Assembly (NCBI RefSeq): GCF_001512305.1
Contig: NZ_LNUT01000001.1
Location: 62,001-126,000 of the forward strand
Source: Arthrobacter sp. EPSL27
GTDB taxonomy: Bacteria > Actinomycetota > Actinomycetes > Actinomycetales > Micrococcaceae
Reading direction: 5' to 3'
Length of the DNA: 64,000 nt
A program made the translations under genes and the position numbers. Positions 29,310-38,450 of this stretch are shown here, piece by piece. Position 1 is the first letter of the stretch. Each line of letters starts with the position of its first letter. The notes under the pieces are model-generated. The model searched no databases. It was not told where the DNA came from and saw nothing but the letters and a program-made list of their open reading frames with translations.

Positions 29310-30248
29310 ATGCAGACAGTTAGTTTGACTATGGTCAAGAACGAAGAAGACATCATTGAAACTTTTGTTCGATACAACCTCAAGTCAATCGACCACATGT
29401 TCATTGCTGACAACTTATCCACCGACGGTACCCTTGATATTCTGAAGGCACTAAAGGGCGAGGGGCTGCCGATCACGATTACGACCGACGATGATCCGGC
29501 GTATAAACAAAACTCAAAAATAACCGCTATGTACAGGAAATCGTTTCAGCAGAACGACTTTGAGTACGTGTTCCTGCTGGATGCCGATGAGTTCCTTGAA
29601 CTTGATCGCGAAGTGATGATCTCGCTCGAGGAGTCCCACGGCAGTGGAGCAGCTTATTACGTGCCACGCATCGGGTACATGTATGCCGGTGAAGTTGAGG
29701 ACAGTCCTAGAGCGTCTTTCTTTGACGTCATGTCCACAACCGACCGTGAGCCGGAGAGCGACAAAGCAATGATCTTCCATGATGCGGTGAAGTGCCGGCG
29801 ATTCCGCATTGGCATCGGCAGCCACCATATTACAGACTGGTCCCAAAAAGATGGCCCCCGCGTATCAATCAAACCGGAGAAAGAGTTTGCCCTGATACGT
29901 CACTTTCCTATCCGTTCTGTCGACCAATATATGCGTAAAAGTCTGCTCGGTTGGTTTGCATTACAACTCAGAATGGCAGGGGTCAACGAGCCGAAACGTA
30001 CAATAGGCTCCCACTGGAGAACGCAGTACCGTCTAATTTTGGAACAAGACTGCAAGGTGGGTCCGGCAGACGTCATCTCCAACCTGTACGGCGATCGATA
30101 TGCGGAAAGGTGCGGTAAAAGGGACGCCCTCAACGTTGACTTTGAACTCAAGTATTCGCATATGATGCGCAAGCAATCGCTTGCTACTCAAATCGCACGC
30201 ATGTACGAAAATTCTATTGACAAAATGTGGTCCCAGGTTCCATCATGA
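29310..30248 (+). CDS. GT2-family glycosyltransferase
   Basis: This 312-residue cytosolic inverting glycosyltransferase starts MQTVSLTMVKNEEDIIE. The nucleotide-binding motif is ADNLSTDGTLDIL and the metal-binding DxD is VFLLDADEFLEL. It belongs to the Glyco_tranf_2_4-like group, often found in surface-glycan loci. The ATG at 29310 is chosen because GGAGT lies 5 bp upstream and the family usually begins right at this strand. An in-frame ATG at 29292 is the alternative. Codon use is much more AT-rich than in the flanks (many AAA, ATT, TTT codons), suggesting acquisition from another lineage. It is isolated: IS debris lies upstream and a 600-bp gap downstream. Confidence 0.85.
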   Translation: MQTVSLTMVKNEEDIIETFVRYNLKSIDHMFIADNLSTDGTLDILKALKGEGLPITITTDDDPAYKQNSKITAMYRKSFQQNDFEYVFLLDADEFLELDREVMISLEESHGSGAAYYVPRIGYMYAGEVEDSPRASFFDVMSTTDREPESDKAMIFHDAVKCRRFRIGIGSHHITDWSQKDGPRVSIKPEKEFALIRHFPIRSVDQYMRKSLLGWFALQLRMAGVNEPKRTIGSHWRTQYRLILEQDCKVGPADVISNLYGDRYAERCGKRDALNVDFELKYSHMMRKQSLATQIARMYENSIDKMWSQVPS

Positions 30249-30855
30249 TGTTGGATTCCTCGAACTATTAGTTCACTATGCGTCCGGTCGACACGATAGT
30301 GCTGGTCGGGCACAGTATGAATCGTTTCCCAGATGTGCGTGAATCGAATGGATATTTTTTATTGAGATGAGTCGCTTTCTCGGATGGGCTCCATCGACTG
30401 TAAAGTTGACCCTATCCAGCTCTCCAATGTCTGGAGGATTTGGATTCCCTGATGAGCGTCTTGGCGGCTTCCGGACGGCACTGGTGATGGGGATAATCGA
30501 ATTTTCGAGTGATCCTGGTGCTGTTAATCGCCCTCCTCCATCTCTGAGGCTGCCCTGTGGTTATTTTCATTTTGCCGGGGCCTTGGGCTTGAAAGCGCAG
30601 AATAATAGTTCAGGGCAACGTCGTTGAATGATGCCTGGCGCGCGGTCTGATCGGTGCCCGGCGGGACTCACGCAGCCGGCAGCGGATCCGCAGCACTCCT
30701 GTAATCGGACCGATGGACGTCATCAGTTCGGGCATCGGTATTTCTGCGATGAACTATGTTGCCCGGGGAGATTATTCGGTATCACCGTCGAGGCCCTAAT
30801 GGATACTGGCCCGCTCCACGCGGCGGTTGCGAGCCCGCGATCCGACCACCATCGG
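30249..30855. other. Gap without a supported gene
   Basis: This 607-bp region separates the GT2 gene from a minus-strand GT4 gene. An 86-codon frame at 30367-30627 has no family match, no ribosome site and a composition unlike its neighbours, so it is not called. No terminal repeats or transposase pieces could be recognised. GC content rises toward the right side. Confidence 0.4.
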
Positions 30856-32421
30856 TCAGCCCTGCCGTGCTCCGTCTGCAGCTGACAGCGTGGAAAGCCA
30901 GCCCCGCCGCCAAGCATCTTTGTCAAAGCTGGCTGCCGTGGACGCAACCCCTTCGCGAAGGGACGATTTCAGACCGGAATCCTGCAGATACTCGATCATA
31001 GAGTTAGCGAGGCCGTCGATGTCGCCCTGGGTGATAAGCAGACCGTTGTGGCGATGCCGGACGACATCACGGGGGCCATAGATCACATCATAGGAGATGA
31101 CAGGTGTTCCGCACGCGAAGCTCTCGGTGAGTACGAGCCCGAAGCCCTCATAACGGGACGTCAGTACGGAACATTCAGCAGCGGCGAACTGTCGCAGGGG
31201 TTCACGTGTCTGGCCTTCAAGTGTGACTATGTTCTCTAACTTGCAGTCGGCTATAACGCGTCGCAGTGTAGACTCGGCAGATCCGATCCCGAAAATCTTG
31301 TACCTCGCCCCTGGAAATTCCCGGTGCACTTTCTCAAAGGCCTTGATGGCTTGGTCGATTTGCTTGTCGTCGTCGAGTCGCGCCACGGTCACAAACTGTT
31401 GCTCCACGCGCTTCACTATTCGTTGCATAGCGGCCCCGGCTTCCAATGGAGCGGCGTGCGGGACGACCATCGTACGTTCAGGCCTGCAGCCCGTGTCCTT
31501 GAGAAAGTCCAGCCGCTGGGCTTCGGTAAAGAATATGAACAGGCCAACGTTGTTCATAAACTCTAGGTGATGTTTCATCCATTGTTTTAACCCGTCAGAG
31601 TTGTCCATGTTATTTTTGTAATGCGTAGTGTGGATCGAATTCACGTGAAACACATTCGGGGACGAAATAGACAATGCGAAGCTTGTGCGGGGCTGGTCTG
31701 TGAAAAGCACTGTGGGCCCGTATGTCTCAAGCTTTGACGCTAGCCAAACGCTGTTGGCGTGGCGCATGTCCGTGTGTAGCACTGGCTCAGCGGCCGTGTT
31801 CTCGACCGTGCGGTACTCGTAGCCAGCTTTGTTCACCCACGTCGAAGCGTACGGACGCTCGTCGATTCCTATGTAGACCCTATAACGGACGTGTCCTTCG
31901 TCATCATAGTAGTCTCGTCGACAAATGGATCCACCAGGCCCAGCGGTGTCCCGGTAAATGCGAAGCCACGGCCGATCTTTATCGTGCGTGTCAACGTACT
32001 CCAGTTGACCGCTGGCCCCCCTGGCCGCTAATCCTACGAAAGCTCCGGAACGGAAATATCGTTGGACACGCCGGATATCAGAACCTTCCTGCACGGACTG
32101 AAACGACGGGCTGGATTCCCAACTTAAGTGATCAAACGATACTTTCTCGTTTGGTGAACGATTTATGCTGCCCAGATCCTGGTGAAAGTTCACCAGTTCC
32201 GTGTGCGCTGGCAGTACGCCTGCTTGTTTGAGGTCGGAGAAGAGCAGTTCCACATTGGGTTCAAATGCGACTGTAACTAGAATCGCTTTTCTTTCCGCTG
32301 CGACCTCACGGAACCTGTCAAACACTGAGCGAGTGAGGCCGCCGCCGTCTTCACCCAGGCTATCGATGACTTGCACTATCGCTCGGCGGCCACCTGGCTC
32401 GCAATCCGTTGAATCTGTCAT
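30856..32421 (-). CDS. GT4-family glycosyltransferase, TagE/GtfA-like
   Basis: The product is 521 residues from the ATG at 32421 (MTDSTDCEPGG), which has GGA 8 bp upstream. An in-frame start at 32490 is possible but less likely. The N-terminal half carries insertions with aromatic residues (YFRSGAFVGLAARG, YRDYYDDEGHVRYRVYIG) typical of poly(glycerol-phosphate) alpha-glucosyltransferases (TagE) and accessory-Sec GtfA proteins. The GT4 C-terminal half has QQFVTVARLDDDKQIDQAIKAF, FGIGSAESTLRRVI and the conserved SRYEGFGLVLTESFACGTPVIS. TagE proteins put glucose on teichoic acid glycerol units, so decoration of the polymer is a reasonable role. It is divergent from the TagF gene beside it. Confidence 0.8.
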   Translation of the reverse strand: MTDSTDCEPGGRRAIVQVIDSLGEDGGGLTRSVFDRFREVAAERKAILVTVAFEPNVELLFSDLKQAGVLPAHTELVNFHQDLGSINRSPNEKVSFDHLSWESSPSFQSVQEGSDIRRVQRYFRSGAFVGLAARGASGQLEYVDTHDKDRPWLRIYRDTAGPGGSICRRDYYDDEGHVRYRVYIGIDERPYASTWVNKAGYEYRTVENTAAEPVLHTDMRHANSVWLASKLETYGPTVLFTDQPRTSFALSISSPNVFHVNSIHTTHYKNNMDNSDGLKQWMKHHLEFMNNVGLFIFFTEAQRLDFLKDTGCRPERTMVVPHAAPLEAGAAMQRIVKRVEQQFVTVARLDDDKQIDQAIKAFEKVHREFPGARYKIFGIGSAESTLRRVIADCKLENIVTLEGQTREPLRQFAAAECSVLTSRYEGFGLVLTESFACGTPVISYDVIYGPRDVVRHRHNGLLITQGDIDGLANSMIEYLQDSGLKSSLREGVASTAASFDKDAWRRGWLSTLSAADGARQG

Positions 32422-32565
32422 GGTGGCAATCCTATTCTCATGGGGCTCGATGTGCGGCCGGCGGCGAATGGCGACAGAGCTCTCGTGCACCAGAGCGCGA
32501 AGTCCGATCCACGATAGGATCTAGATCGAAGATTGAGGAACCGACCAAAGGCGAATTTTCCCACG

Positions 32566-34935
32566 ATGAAAAACGAAGCAGCCCTGGCCCTTCCCGTGAG
32601 GGCAGAGCTCCGCGCAGCCAAATGGACGGGGGCTCGGACGTTCACCATAAAGTTGTGGGCGTACTTCTTGCCTGAGGCCTCTAAGTCAGCAACGACGCAA
32701 CTCGAAGTCTGGCTGCAGGACGACGAAGGGCGCCGATCTCATGCGCTGGTTCGCAAGTATGCGGAGCCGTTGTCCAACGAGCGGAGCCTTAACCCCGTGC
32801 TTGACACCTCAACATGTGCCTTCGAAGCAGTGTTTGATTTTGAAGGCCATCTGCCAGATGCTACTGCTCAGGGCACCGTCGTAACCGCGTACGTCGCCAT
32901 TTCGGACGGCAGCCAGAGGCAAGAGTCGACATTGACTCATCGCTACAGATGGGGTTCAGCCGGTGCATTGGATGCATGTGGACACAGCAACGGCGTGCAG
33001 GTGGTGCCAAGTTGGACCGAGAATGGGTTGGAGTTCAAGATTGCCCGCCGCATTGCTCTGGCTCATGCCGCCTCGTTCGCCGGGGACGAACTGAGGCTTT
33101 GGATCAAGAGCAACGGACGCTTCGCTCCGGACGTGGCGATCCTTAAGGATGACGCCGAGCGCGAGGTTCGCGCCTCTTTCTTTAACCGCGAGGGAACCTG
33201 GGTTGAAATCGCTTTCAATGTCGCAGACCTTCCGGACCTCGGACCAAACACTCGAGAAAGTTGGCGGGTTTATCTATTTTCCGGCGAAACCAGCAGGCTC
33301 GTCCACTGGTCAAATGTATCCATGGAGCACAGCCAACGTGAAGACGGGCTGCGCCTGACGAGCGGCCCGAGTGGTGTGATGCGTTTGGACCGCCTGCAGC
33401 ACAATCTTGAGGCAAATGTCGTCGATTTCTACGCCCTTCCCATTCCTCATTTGACCATCTCGGGATCGTATTGGGGCGAAAAGTCGAGACCGACGGCTCT
33501 TTGCCTCGAGGGCGCACGAAGCTCCGTTTCCGCTGAGTTGGTTACCAGTGCGGGCGGGCAGTTTGTATTTTCAATTCCTCTCACGTCGCACTCGGGGACC
33601 GGTCCGATTTCTGTTGCGTCGGGTGGCTATCGGGTGGGCGTTTATTTCGGCGACGAGTCTTACGACCGTCTGCGGCCCGCGAAGGCTTTGGTAGGCGAAC
33701 TGTACAAGGCCCATTATTCAGAAGACCTGAACATTCGTTTGGAACGCTCACCTGGTAATGAACTGTACATAAATGTTAGTCCGCCGATGGCCCCTTCTGA
33801 ACTTGGTGAATACAATCAGCGCAAACTTCGGGCGTCGATTCGTAAAGCAGCCGAACCACTGAATGACTGCTTTTACTTTGAAAGCTGGTTTGGTAAGAAT
33901 TTCTCCGACAGTCCGTTGGCACTCTTCCATGCGGCCAAGCGCCGGCTCCCTGCCGCCCAGCTTTTCGTGAGCGTAGCGGACCTTTCAGTCCCACTTCCGG
34001 AAGGGGCTACCCCGGTCGTCCGCAACAGCGCCAAGTCGTGGAAGGCGCTGGCTAAATCCAAGTATGTCATTACCAACTGCTGGGCGCCGAGCGAGTTCGA
34101 GCGCCACCCGGATCAGGTCTTCGTGCAAACTTGGCACGGAACCCCCTTGAAGTTGCTTGGATTGGACCGGCCGGGCTCAAGAGACAAGCCAAGTCGAGTG
34201 GCAAAGATCGAACGCGAAGCCAATGACTGGAGCCTACTGATTTCGCAAAACCCTCACAGTACTGAGGTTTTTCGGCGTGCTTATGGTTACGCCGGAGAAA
34301 TCCTCGAATCAGGGTATCCGCGTAACGACGCCCTATTCGACGCTGACGTCCTCGGGGGGCAAGTCCGTGAAGCTCTCAAAATAGCCCCCGGGAAGACGGT
34401 CGTCCTCTATGCACCGACGTGGAGGGAGGATAAGACAGCAACTCCGGACCTTATCCAAGCAGGTGAAATGGCCAAGGAATTGGGCCCGGACTTCGTAGTC
34501 CTCCTTCGAGGGCACTCCGTTAGCCTGCGGCGCGGCCAGAATGTTGAGGCGGTCGGCGTCATAGACGTTACGTCGTTTAACGATACGTCTGGTCTTATGG
34601 CCGCGGCCGACGTTTTGGTTACGGACTATTCGTCTATCATGTTCGACTTTAGCGTCACCGAAAAACCAGTCATCTTTTTCGTTCCAGACTGGGATGTCTA
34701 CACCGGATCCGGCCGGGGCGTGTATTTCGACTTATCGGTTAAGGCGCCCGGCCCCCTGTGTCATACACGCGATACAGTGATCGAAGCCCTCAGGGACCTC
34801 TCGGGGTGCCGCCGCCTGCACAAAGAGGCCTACGTAGCCTGGCGCAAGGAGTTCAATCCTTGGGACAATCCAAACTCCAGTGAAACGGTATTCTCGCGCC
34901 TCCTTGAACTCGGTCACAATCATGCCAAGAGCTAG
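32566..34935 (+). CDS. CDP-glycerol/ribitol glycerophosphotransferase (TagF-like) with beta-rich N-terminus
   Basis: This product of about 789 residues has an N-terminal part (about 1-390) with no known enzyme domain that reads as repeated beta-strands, possibly Ig-like. The C-terminal TagF-type domain starts near 400 with a YNQRKLR element that also occurs in the GT2-TagF protein. It contains VQTWHGTPLKLLG near residue 524, SGYPRNDALF, VVLYAPTWRED, LLRGHS, and VLVTDYSSIMFDFSV. Such enzymes polymerise or prime polyol-phosphate chains at the membrane. The ATG at 32566 is preferred; a TTG at 32533 is an alternative. The next sequence on the right is IS debris. Confidence 0.85.
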   Translation: MKNEAALALPVRAELRAAKWTGARTFTIKLWAYFLPEASKSATTQLEVWLQDDEGRRSHALVRKYAEPLSNERSLNPVLDTSTCAFEAVFDFEGHLPDATAQGTVVTAYVAISDGSQRQESTLTHRYRWGSAGALDACGHSNGVQVVPSWTENGLEFKIARRIALAHAASFAGDELRLWIKSNGRFAPDVAILKDDAEREVRASFFNREGTWVEIAFNVADLPDLGPNTRESWRVYLFSGETSRLVHWSNVSMEHSQREDGLRLTSGPSGVMRLDRLQHNLEANVVDFYALPIPHLTISGSYWGEKSRPTALCLEGARSSVSAELVTSAGGQFVFSIPLTSHSGTGPISVASGGYRVGVYFGDESYDRLRPAKALVGELYKAHYSEDLNIRLERSPGNELYINVSPPMAPSELGEYNQRKLRASIRKAAEPLNDCFYFESWFGKNFSDSPLALFHAAKRRLPAAQLFVSVADLSVPLPEGATPVVRNSAKSWKALAKSKYVITNCWAPSEFERHPDQVFVQTWHGTPLKLLGLDRPGSRDKPSRVAKIEREANDWSLLISQNPHSTEVFRRAYGYAGEILESGYPRNDALFDADVLGGQVREALKIAPGKTVVLYAPTWREDKTATPDLIQAGEMAKELGPDFVVLLRGHSVSLRRGQNVEAVGVIDVTSFNDTSGLMAAADVLVTDYSSIMFDFSVTEKPVIFFVPDWDVYTGSGRGVYFDLSVKAPGPLCHTRDTVIEALRDLSGCRRLHKEAYVAWRKEFNPWDNPNSSETVFSRLLELGHNHAKS

Positions 34936-35048
34936 CGTGTTCGCCGCCGAGGAGAAGCCCTTGCTGCAACCGTTGCCAGCGGTGACCTTCGAGATCAGCA
35001 GCTGGACCTACAGACGCAAATTAGGCCAGAACCGACACGTGATCTGGA
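34936..35048 (+). pseudogene. C-terminal scrap of an IS21-type istA
   Basis: Just after the TagF stop the plus strand reads RVFAAEEKPLLQPLPAVTFE followed by an ISSWTYRRKLGQNRHV-like stretch. This matches the region after the DDE core in one IS21 transposase subgroup (AEEKPLLQPLP). The frame ends abruptly at the junction with an oppositely oriented transposase relic. It is a short fragment only. Confidence 0.45.
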
Positions 35049-35930
35049 CAAGCACCGCTGCGGATTTGCGGCCGGCGGCCAGCGCTCCCGGGCGTTGGCC
35101 TCGTCCGTGAACGTCTGACAGGCCGCTAAGATCTCCGCGCAGGAAGCGTATTCGGTACGCAGGTTGGTGTGCTTGTGCACGATTTCTTCTTTGGCGAGCT
35201 TCACCGATGACTCTACGCCGCCCTTGGCCGCCGGATCGGCAGGCTGGCAGGTCAACACGGTCACCCTGTAATGGCGGGCGAAGTCCACCGTCTGTTTGTT
35301 GCGCACCGGGACCCGGCAACATGGGACACCCTCACGGTCTTCTCGTCATCGGTTAGAACGTAGGTCGGACGCCGTCCAGAATCCTGAAGCTGCGGTCCAG
35401 CGCGGAGAACACGCTCGGCGCCGTCCGGTCCCGCAACGCGACCACGGTCCTGAACCGGGACCACGCCAGCCAGGCGTCGCCATCCCCTCGATCACGGGTT
35501 CGTCTCCGAAATCGTACTGCAGCCACATGCCCCGTCCCCTGATCCACGGCCGGTGCGCCCGGACAAGGCCAAGACGCCAGCACGGACCTGGGCGACGGCC
35601 CGGCGGGTCGAAGCCCTCGAATCCGAGGCCCGGAGTTTGTAGTGGGCTCTTTTAGCCCGGATCTTTCCCCTTGAAGCCACGATCCATTCCTCGATTTGGG
35701 CAGGAACGCATCGGTGACCGACGCCGGAAGACCGGTTCGGGGATCGGCCGTCCTGCATCGCGGGCAGCGACGTGTCTAGCAACCATGTGGCGCGAGAAGC
35801 CAGTGAGTTCCGCGGCGGCGCGCATCGATCCGGTCAGGTCATACGCAGCGAATATTTCCCTGATTTCTCCGCCAAGCTCCACTAGGGCGTCTTTTCGGGC
35901 GACTTTGGTGCGAGCAGACACTGTCACCAA
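35049..35930 (-). pseudogene. istA pseudogene of a second IS21 subgroup
   Basis: On the minus strand the N-terminal part is open (35930 downward: LVELGGEIREIFAAYDLTGSMR, then SRHMVARHVAARDAGRPIPEP). The continuation is spread over several frames: MWLQYDFGDEPVIEG, which corresponds to the catalytic QxDFG motif, then LTDDEKTV and HYRVTVLTCQPADPAAKGG followed by VESSVKLAKEE. Frameshifts separate the pieces and the C-terminus is missing. No istB follows. Its left-end repeats lie at 35983-36070. Confidence 0.65.
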
Positions 35931-35946
35931 ACCCCGAGGAGATGCT

Positions 35947-35966
35947 CCTGCCGCTCGAGCGGCAGG
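35947..35966. repeat. 20-bp perfect palindrome
   Basis: CCTGCCGCTCGAGCGGCAGG is fully self-complementary. It lies between the start of the istA relic and its row of terminal repeats. It could form a cruciform or hairpin that shields the transposase start, but no function is proven. Confidence 0.6.
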
Positions 35967-35982
35967 GTTCAGTAAGGAAGTG

Positions 35983-36070
35983 AGCAGATCTCGCGGCCAC
36001 CGACAGGCAGTATTTATGGCCGCCAGTGGGCAGATTCTTGGCCGCCTACGGGCAGTTTTCCATGGCCGCT
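35983..36070 (-). repeat. Four short direct repeats, IS21-type transposase binding sites
   Basis: Four copies of a 19-20-bp unit of the form GGCAG-N6-TGGCCGCC (plus-strand view) begin at 35983, 36006, 36029 and 36051, a regular 22-23-bp spacing. They sit just upstream of the minus-strand istA relic, where IS21 elements carry multiple terminal repeats for IstA binding. The outermost copy near 36070 likely marks the old left end of that element. Confidence 0.6.
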
Positions 36071-36324
36071 AAGTGAAGAGCCACTTCTGGTTTATTCGGG
36101 ACCCTGGGTCGAGAACGTGGATCGGGTATGAGCAATTGAAGTCGACCACCGTTGATCTGCACACCGGCCAGGTTCACGGCGTCGTGATGGGCGGGACCAG
36201 AGGGGCGTCGGGCCATCGGCTGCGTTCCGCAAATCATTTGAGGATGTAGCTCCCGCCTACTGCTGTCGCGGTCGCTCACTTCTATACGGCCTCCCTAGGC
36301 CACCAGGCCATATCCGAGGCCCGC

Positions 36325-36351
36325 TGTTGACGCCAACCGAAAATAGGGCCA
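36325..36351 (+). repeat. Left terminal inverted repeat of the intact IS21 element
   Basis: This 27-bp end ends in ...AAAATAGGGCCA. It matches the right end at 38421-38447 in inverted orientation at 26 of 27 positions. A related inner repeat (GCCAACTGAAAATGAGGCCA) follows within the next 25 bp, as expected for IS21 multiple terminal repeats. Confidence 0.9.
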
Positions 36352-36392
36352 AGAATGCCAACTGAAAATGAGGCCACTGACCATTATGGAAG

Positions 36393-37628
36393 GTGATCAC
36401 ATTGGATGTTTGGGCGCAGATACGCCACCGATACGCGACGGAGAAGATCTCCAAGAGGGAGCTGGCTAAACAGCTGGGGGTGTCCCGGGGGACGGTGGAT
36501 CGGGCGTTGGAGTCGGAGCGGCCGCCGAAGTATGAGCGGAAGTCGGCCGGTTCGAGTTTCGATGCTTACGCGCCGCAGGTGCGGGCCTTGTTGGCGGTGA
36601 CGCCGACGATGCCAGCCTCAGTACTGGCCGAACGCGTCGGCTGGACGGGCTCCGCATCGTTGTTCCGGGACAAGGTCCGTGGACTCTGGCCCGAGTACGT
36701 GCCGGCGGATCCCGTGGACCGGCTGGTCCATGAACCGGGCCAGGCGATGCAGTGCGATTTGTGGTTCCCGCATGAGCCGCTGGCGTTGGGTCACGGGCAG
36801 GAGGGCAAGCCTCCGGTGCTGCTGATGACGAGCGCGTTCTCCGGATACATCCAGGCCAGGATGCTGCCGACCCGCACGACCTTTGATCTGCTGGGCGGGA
36901 TGTGGTCGCTGCTGCAGGAGGCCGGTGCAGTCCCCAAGCAGCTGGTCTGGGACAACGAATCGGGGATCGGGCAGGGCCGGCTGACCGAGCCGGCGGCGGC
37001 GTTCGCCGGCGTGCTGGGCTGTGAGATCCGGCAGTTGCCGCCACGGGATCCGGAATCCAAGGGCATCGTGGAGCGGATGAACCGGTACTTCCGCCAGGGT
37101 TTCATGCCCGGCCGGACGTTCGCGTCCCCGCTGGATTTCAACGATCAGCTCGCGGACTGGCTGCCGCGGGCGAACGCCCGCTACTCCCGGAACCGGCACG
37201 GCCGCCCGGCCGAGCTCTTCGTCCAGGACCGGGAAGCGATGCGGCCGTTGACGCCGGTGGCGCCCGAGTTCGCCTTCCGCAGCAGCGTCCGGCTGCCACG
37301 GGACTACTACGTGCGGGTCTTCTCCAACGACTACTCGGTCGACCCGGGAGCGATCGGTCGGATCGTGGACGTCGAAGCGGACCTGGAAAAGGTCACGGTG
37401 AGTGCTGACGGCCGGCTGCTGGCCAGCCACGACCGCAGGTGGGCCCGGCACCAGATCTTCACCGACCCCGTTCACGTGGTCAAGGCCGCCTCCCTCCGGC
37501 GGATCCACCGCAGCGTCAAGGCCGGGCGGTCCACGGTCGTGGAGGAACGGGACCTGTCGATCTATGACGACCTGTTCGGCGTCGCCATCCCCGACGATGC
37601 CCGCGAGCTCTCCGGGGCCGGCCGGTGA
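36393..37628 (+). CDS. istA: IS21-family transposase IstA
   Basis: This 411-residue DDE transposase has an N-terminal HTH (SKRELAKQLGVSRGTVDRAL) and an integrase core with the first aspartate in AMQCDLWFPHEPL, the second in QLVWDNESGIG and the glutamate in DPESKGIVERMNRYF. A C-terminal DNA-binding part follows (RLPRDYYVRVFSNDYSVDPGAIGR). The GTG start follows a GGAAGG sequence. The stop overlaps the istB start. It appears fully intact. Confidence 0.93.
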   Translation: MITLDVWAQIRHRYATEKISKRELAKQLGVSRGTVDRALESERPPKYERKSAGSSFDAYAPQVRALLAVTPTMPASVLAERVGWTGSASLFRDKVRGLWPEYVPADPVDRLVHEPGQAMQCDLWFPHEPLALGHGQEGKPPVLLMTSAFSGYIQARMLPTRTTFDLLGGMWSLLQEAGAVPKQLVWDNESGIGQGRLTEPAAAFAGVLGCEIRQLPPRDPESKGIVERMNRYFRQGFMPGRTFASPLDFNDQLADWLPRANARYSRNRHGRPAELFVQDREAMRPLTPVAPEFAFRSSVRLPRDYYVRVFSNDYSVDPGAIGRIVDVEADLEKVTVSADGRLLASHDRRWARHQIFTDPVHVVKAASLRRIHRSVKAGRSTVVEERDLSIYDDLFGVAIPDDARELSGAGR

Positions 37629-38383
37629 ACGGGGCCGTGAAGGACATCGATTACTACGCCCGCGCGCTGCGCGCCCCACGGATCGCCGACGGCTACCGGA
37701 CCCTCGGAGACCGGGCACGGGAAGCAGGCTGGTCACACGAGGAATACCTCGCCGCTGTCCTCTCCCGCGAGGTCGCCGAACGCGAAGCCTCCGGGGCCGC
37801 ACTTCGGATCAGGGCCGCGAGGTTCCCCGGACACAAGCTGCTGGAAGAGTTCAACTTCGACCACCAGCCCGCCGCGGACCGGAACCTCGTCGCGCATCTG
37901 GGCACCGGGGTCTTCCTGGAGGAAGCCAAGAACGTGGTCCTGCTCGGGCCGCCCGGCACCGGGAAAACCCACCTGGCGGTCGGGATCGGGATCCGGGCCG
38001 CACGCGCCGGGCACCGCGTCTTGTTCGACACCGCGACCGGGTGGGTATCGAGGCTGGCCGAAGCCCATGATCGCGGACGCCTGCCCCAGGAACTGGCCAA
38101 GCTCCGCCGCCACAAGCTGCTCATCGTTGACGAAGTCGGCTACATCCCGTTCGATCAGGACTCGGCCAACCTGTTCTTCCAGCTGGTCTCGTCCCGCTAT
38201 GAACACGCCTCCCTGGTCCTTACCAGCAACCTGGCCTTCAGTAGGTGGGGCGAGGTCTTCAGCGACGCGACGGTGGCCTCGGCGATGATCGACAGGATCG
38301 TTCACCACGCGGAAGTCCTGAACCTCACCGGCAGCAGCTACCGGCTCCGGAACAAGACAAGAACCCAGCTTCAGGCACAATAG
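37625..38383 (+). CDS. istB: IS21-family helper ATPase IstB
   Basis: This 252-residue AAA+ protein assists IstA in strand transfer. Walker A is GPPGTGKTH (near residue 117) and Walker B is [12 protein letters not shown]; the ARYEH/ASLVLTSNLAF sensor region and [12 protein letters not shown] are present. The GTG start lies inside the end of istA (GTGA overlap), the usual coupling. It is intact. Confidence 0.93.
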   Translation: MNGAVKDIDYYARALRAPRIADGYRTLGDRAREAGWSHEEYLAAVLSREVAEREASGAALRIRAARFPGHKLLEEFNFDHQPAADRNLVAHLGTGVFLEEAKNVVLLGPPGTGKTHLAVGIGIRAARAGHRVLFDTATGWVSRLAEAHDRGRLPQELAKLRRHKLLIVDEVGYIPFDQDSANLFFQLVSSRYEHASLVLTSNLAFSRWGEVFSDATVASAMIDRIVHHAEVLNLTGSSYRLRNKTRTQLQAQ

Positions 38384-38420
38384 AACAACAACCCGTGGCC
38401 CTGTTTTCAGTCGGCAAAAC

Positions 38421-38447
38421 TGGCCCTATTTTCGGTTGGCGTTAACA
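38421..38447 (-). repeat. Right terminal inverted repeat of the intact IS21 element
   Basis: This 27-bp end starts TGGCCCTATTTTCGG and closes with ...TTAACA. It is the inverted partner of 36325-36351. A second copy-like unit (TGGCCCTGTTTTCAGTCGGC) lies directly inside it. The CCCGC target duplicate follows. Confidence 0.9.
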
Positions 38448-38450
38448 CCC

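Larger units (their letters stand above)
36325..38447 (+). mobile_element. Complete IS21-family insertion sequence with 5-bp target duplication
   Basis: The element is 2123 bp with 27-bp ends. The left end is TGTTGACGCCAACCG... and the right end is its inverted copy, with one mismatch. It begins TG and ends CA as IS21 elements do. The same 5 bp, CCCGC, flanks both sides (36320-36324 and 38448-38452), a normal IS21 target duplication. Intact istA and istB overlap by 4 bp. It appears recently inserted and potentially active, in contrast to the other IS relics around it. Confidence 0.92.

Noticed and set aside
30367..30627. 86-codon plus-strand frame in the gap after the GT2 gene
   Set aside because: No ribosome site, no family resemblance and no codon bias; probably chance.
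35983..36070. Row of regular short repeats considered as a CRISPR array
   Set aside because: Units are only 19-20 bp with 3-4 bp between them, there are no unique spacers, and they sit at an IS21 transposase relic; they are terminal repeats.
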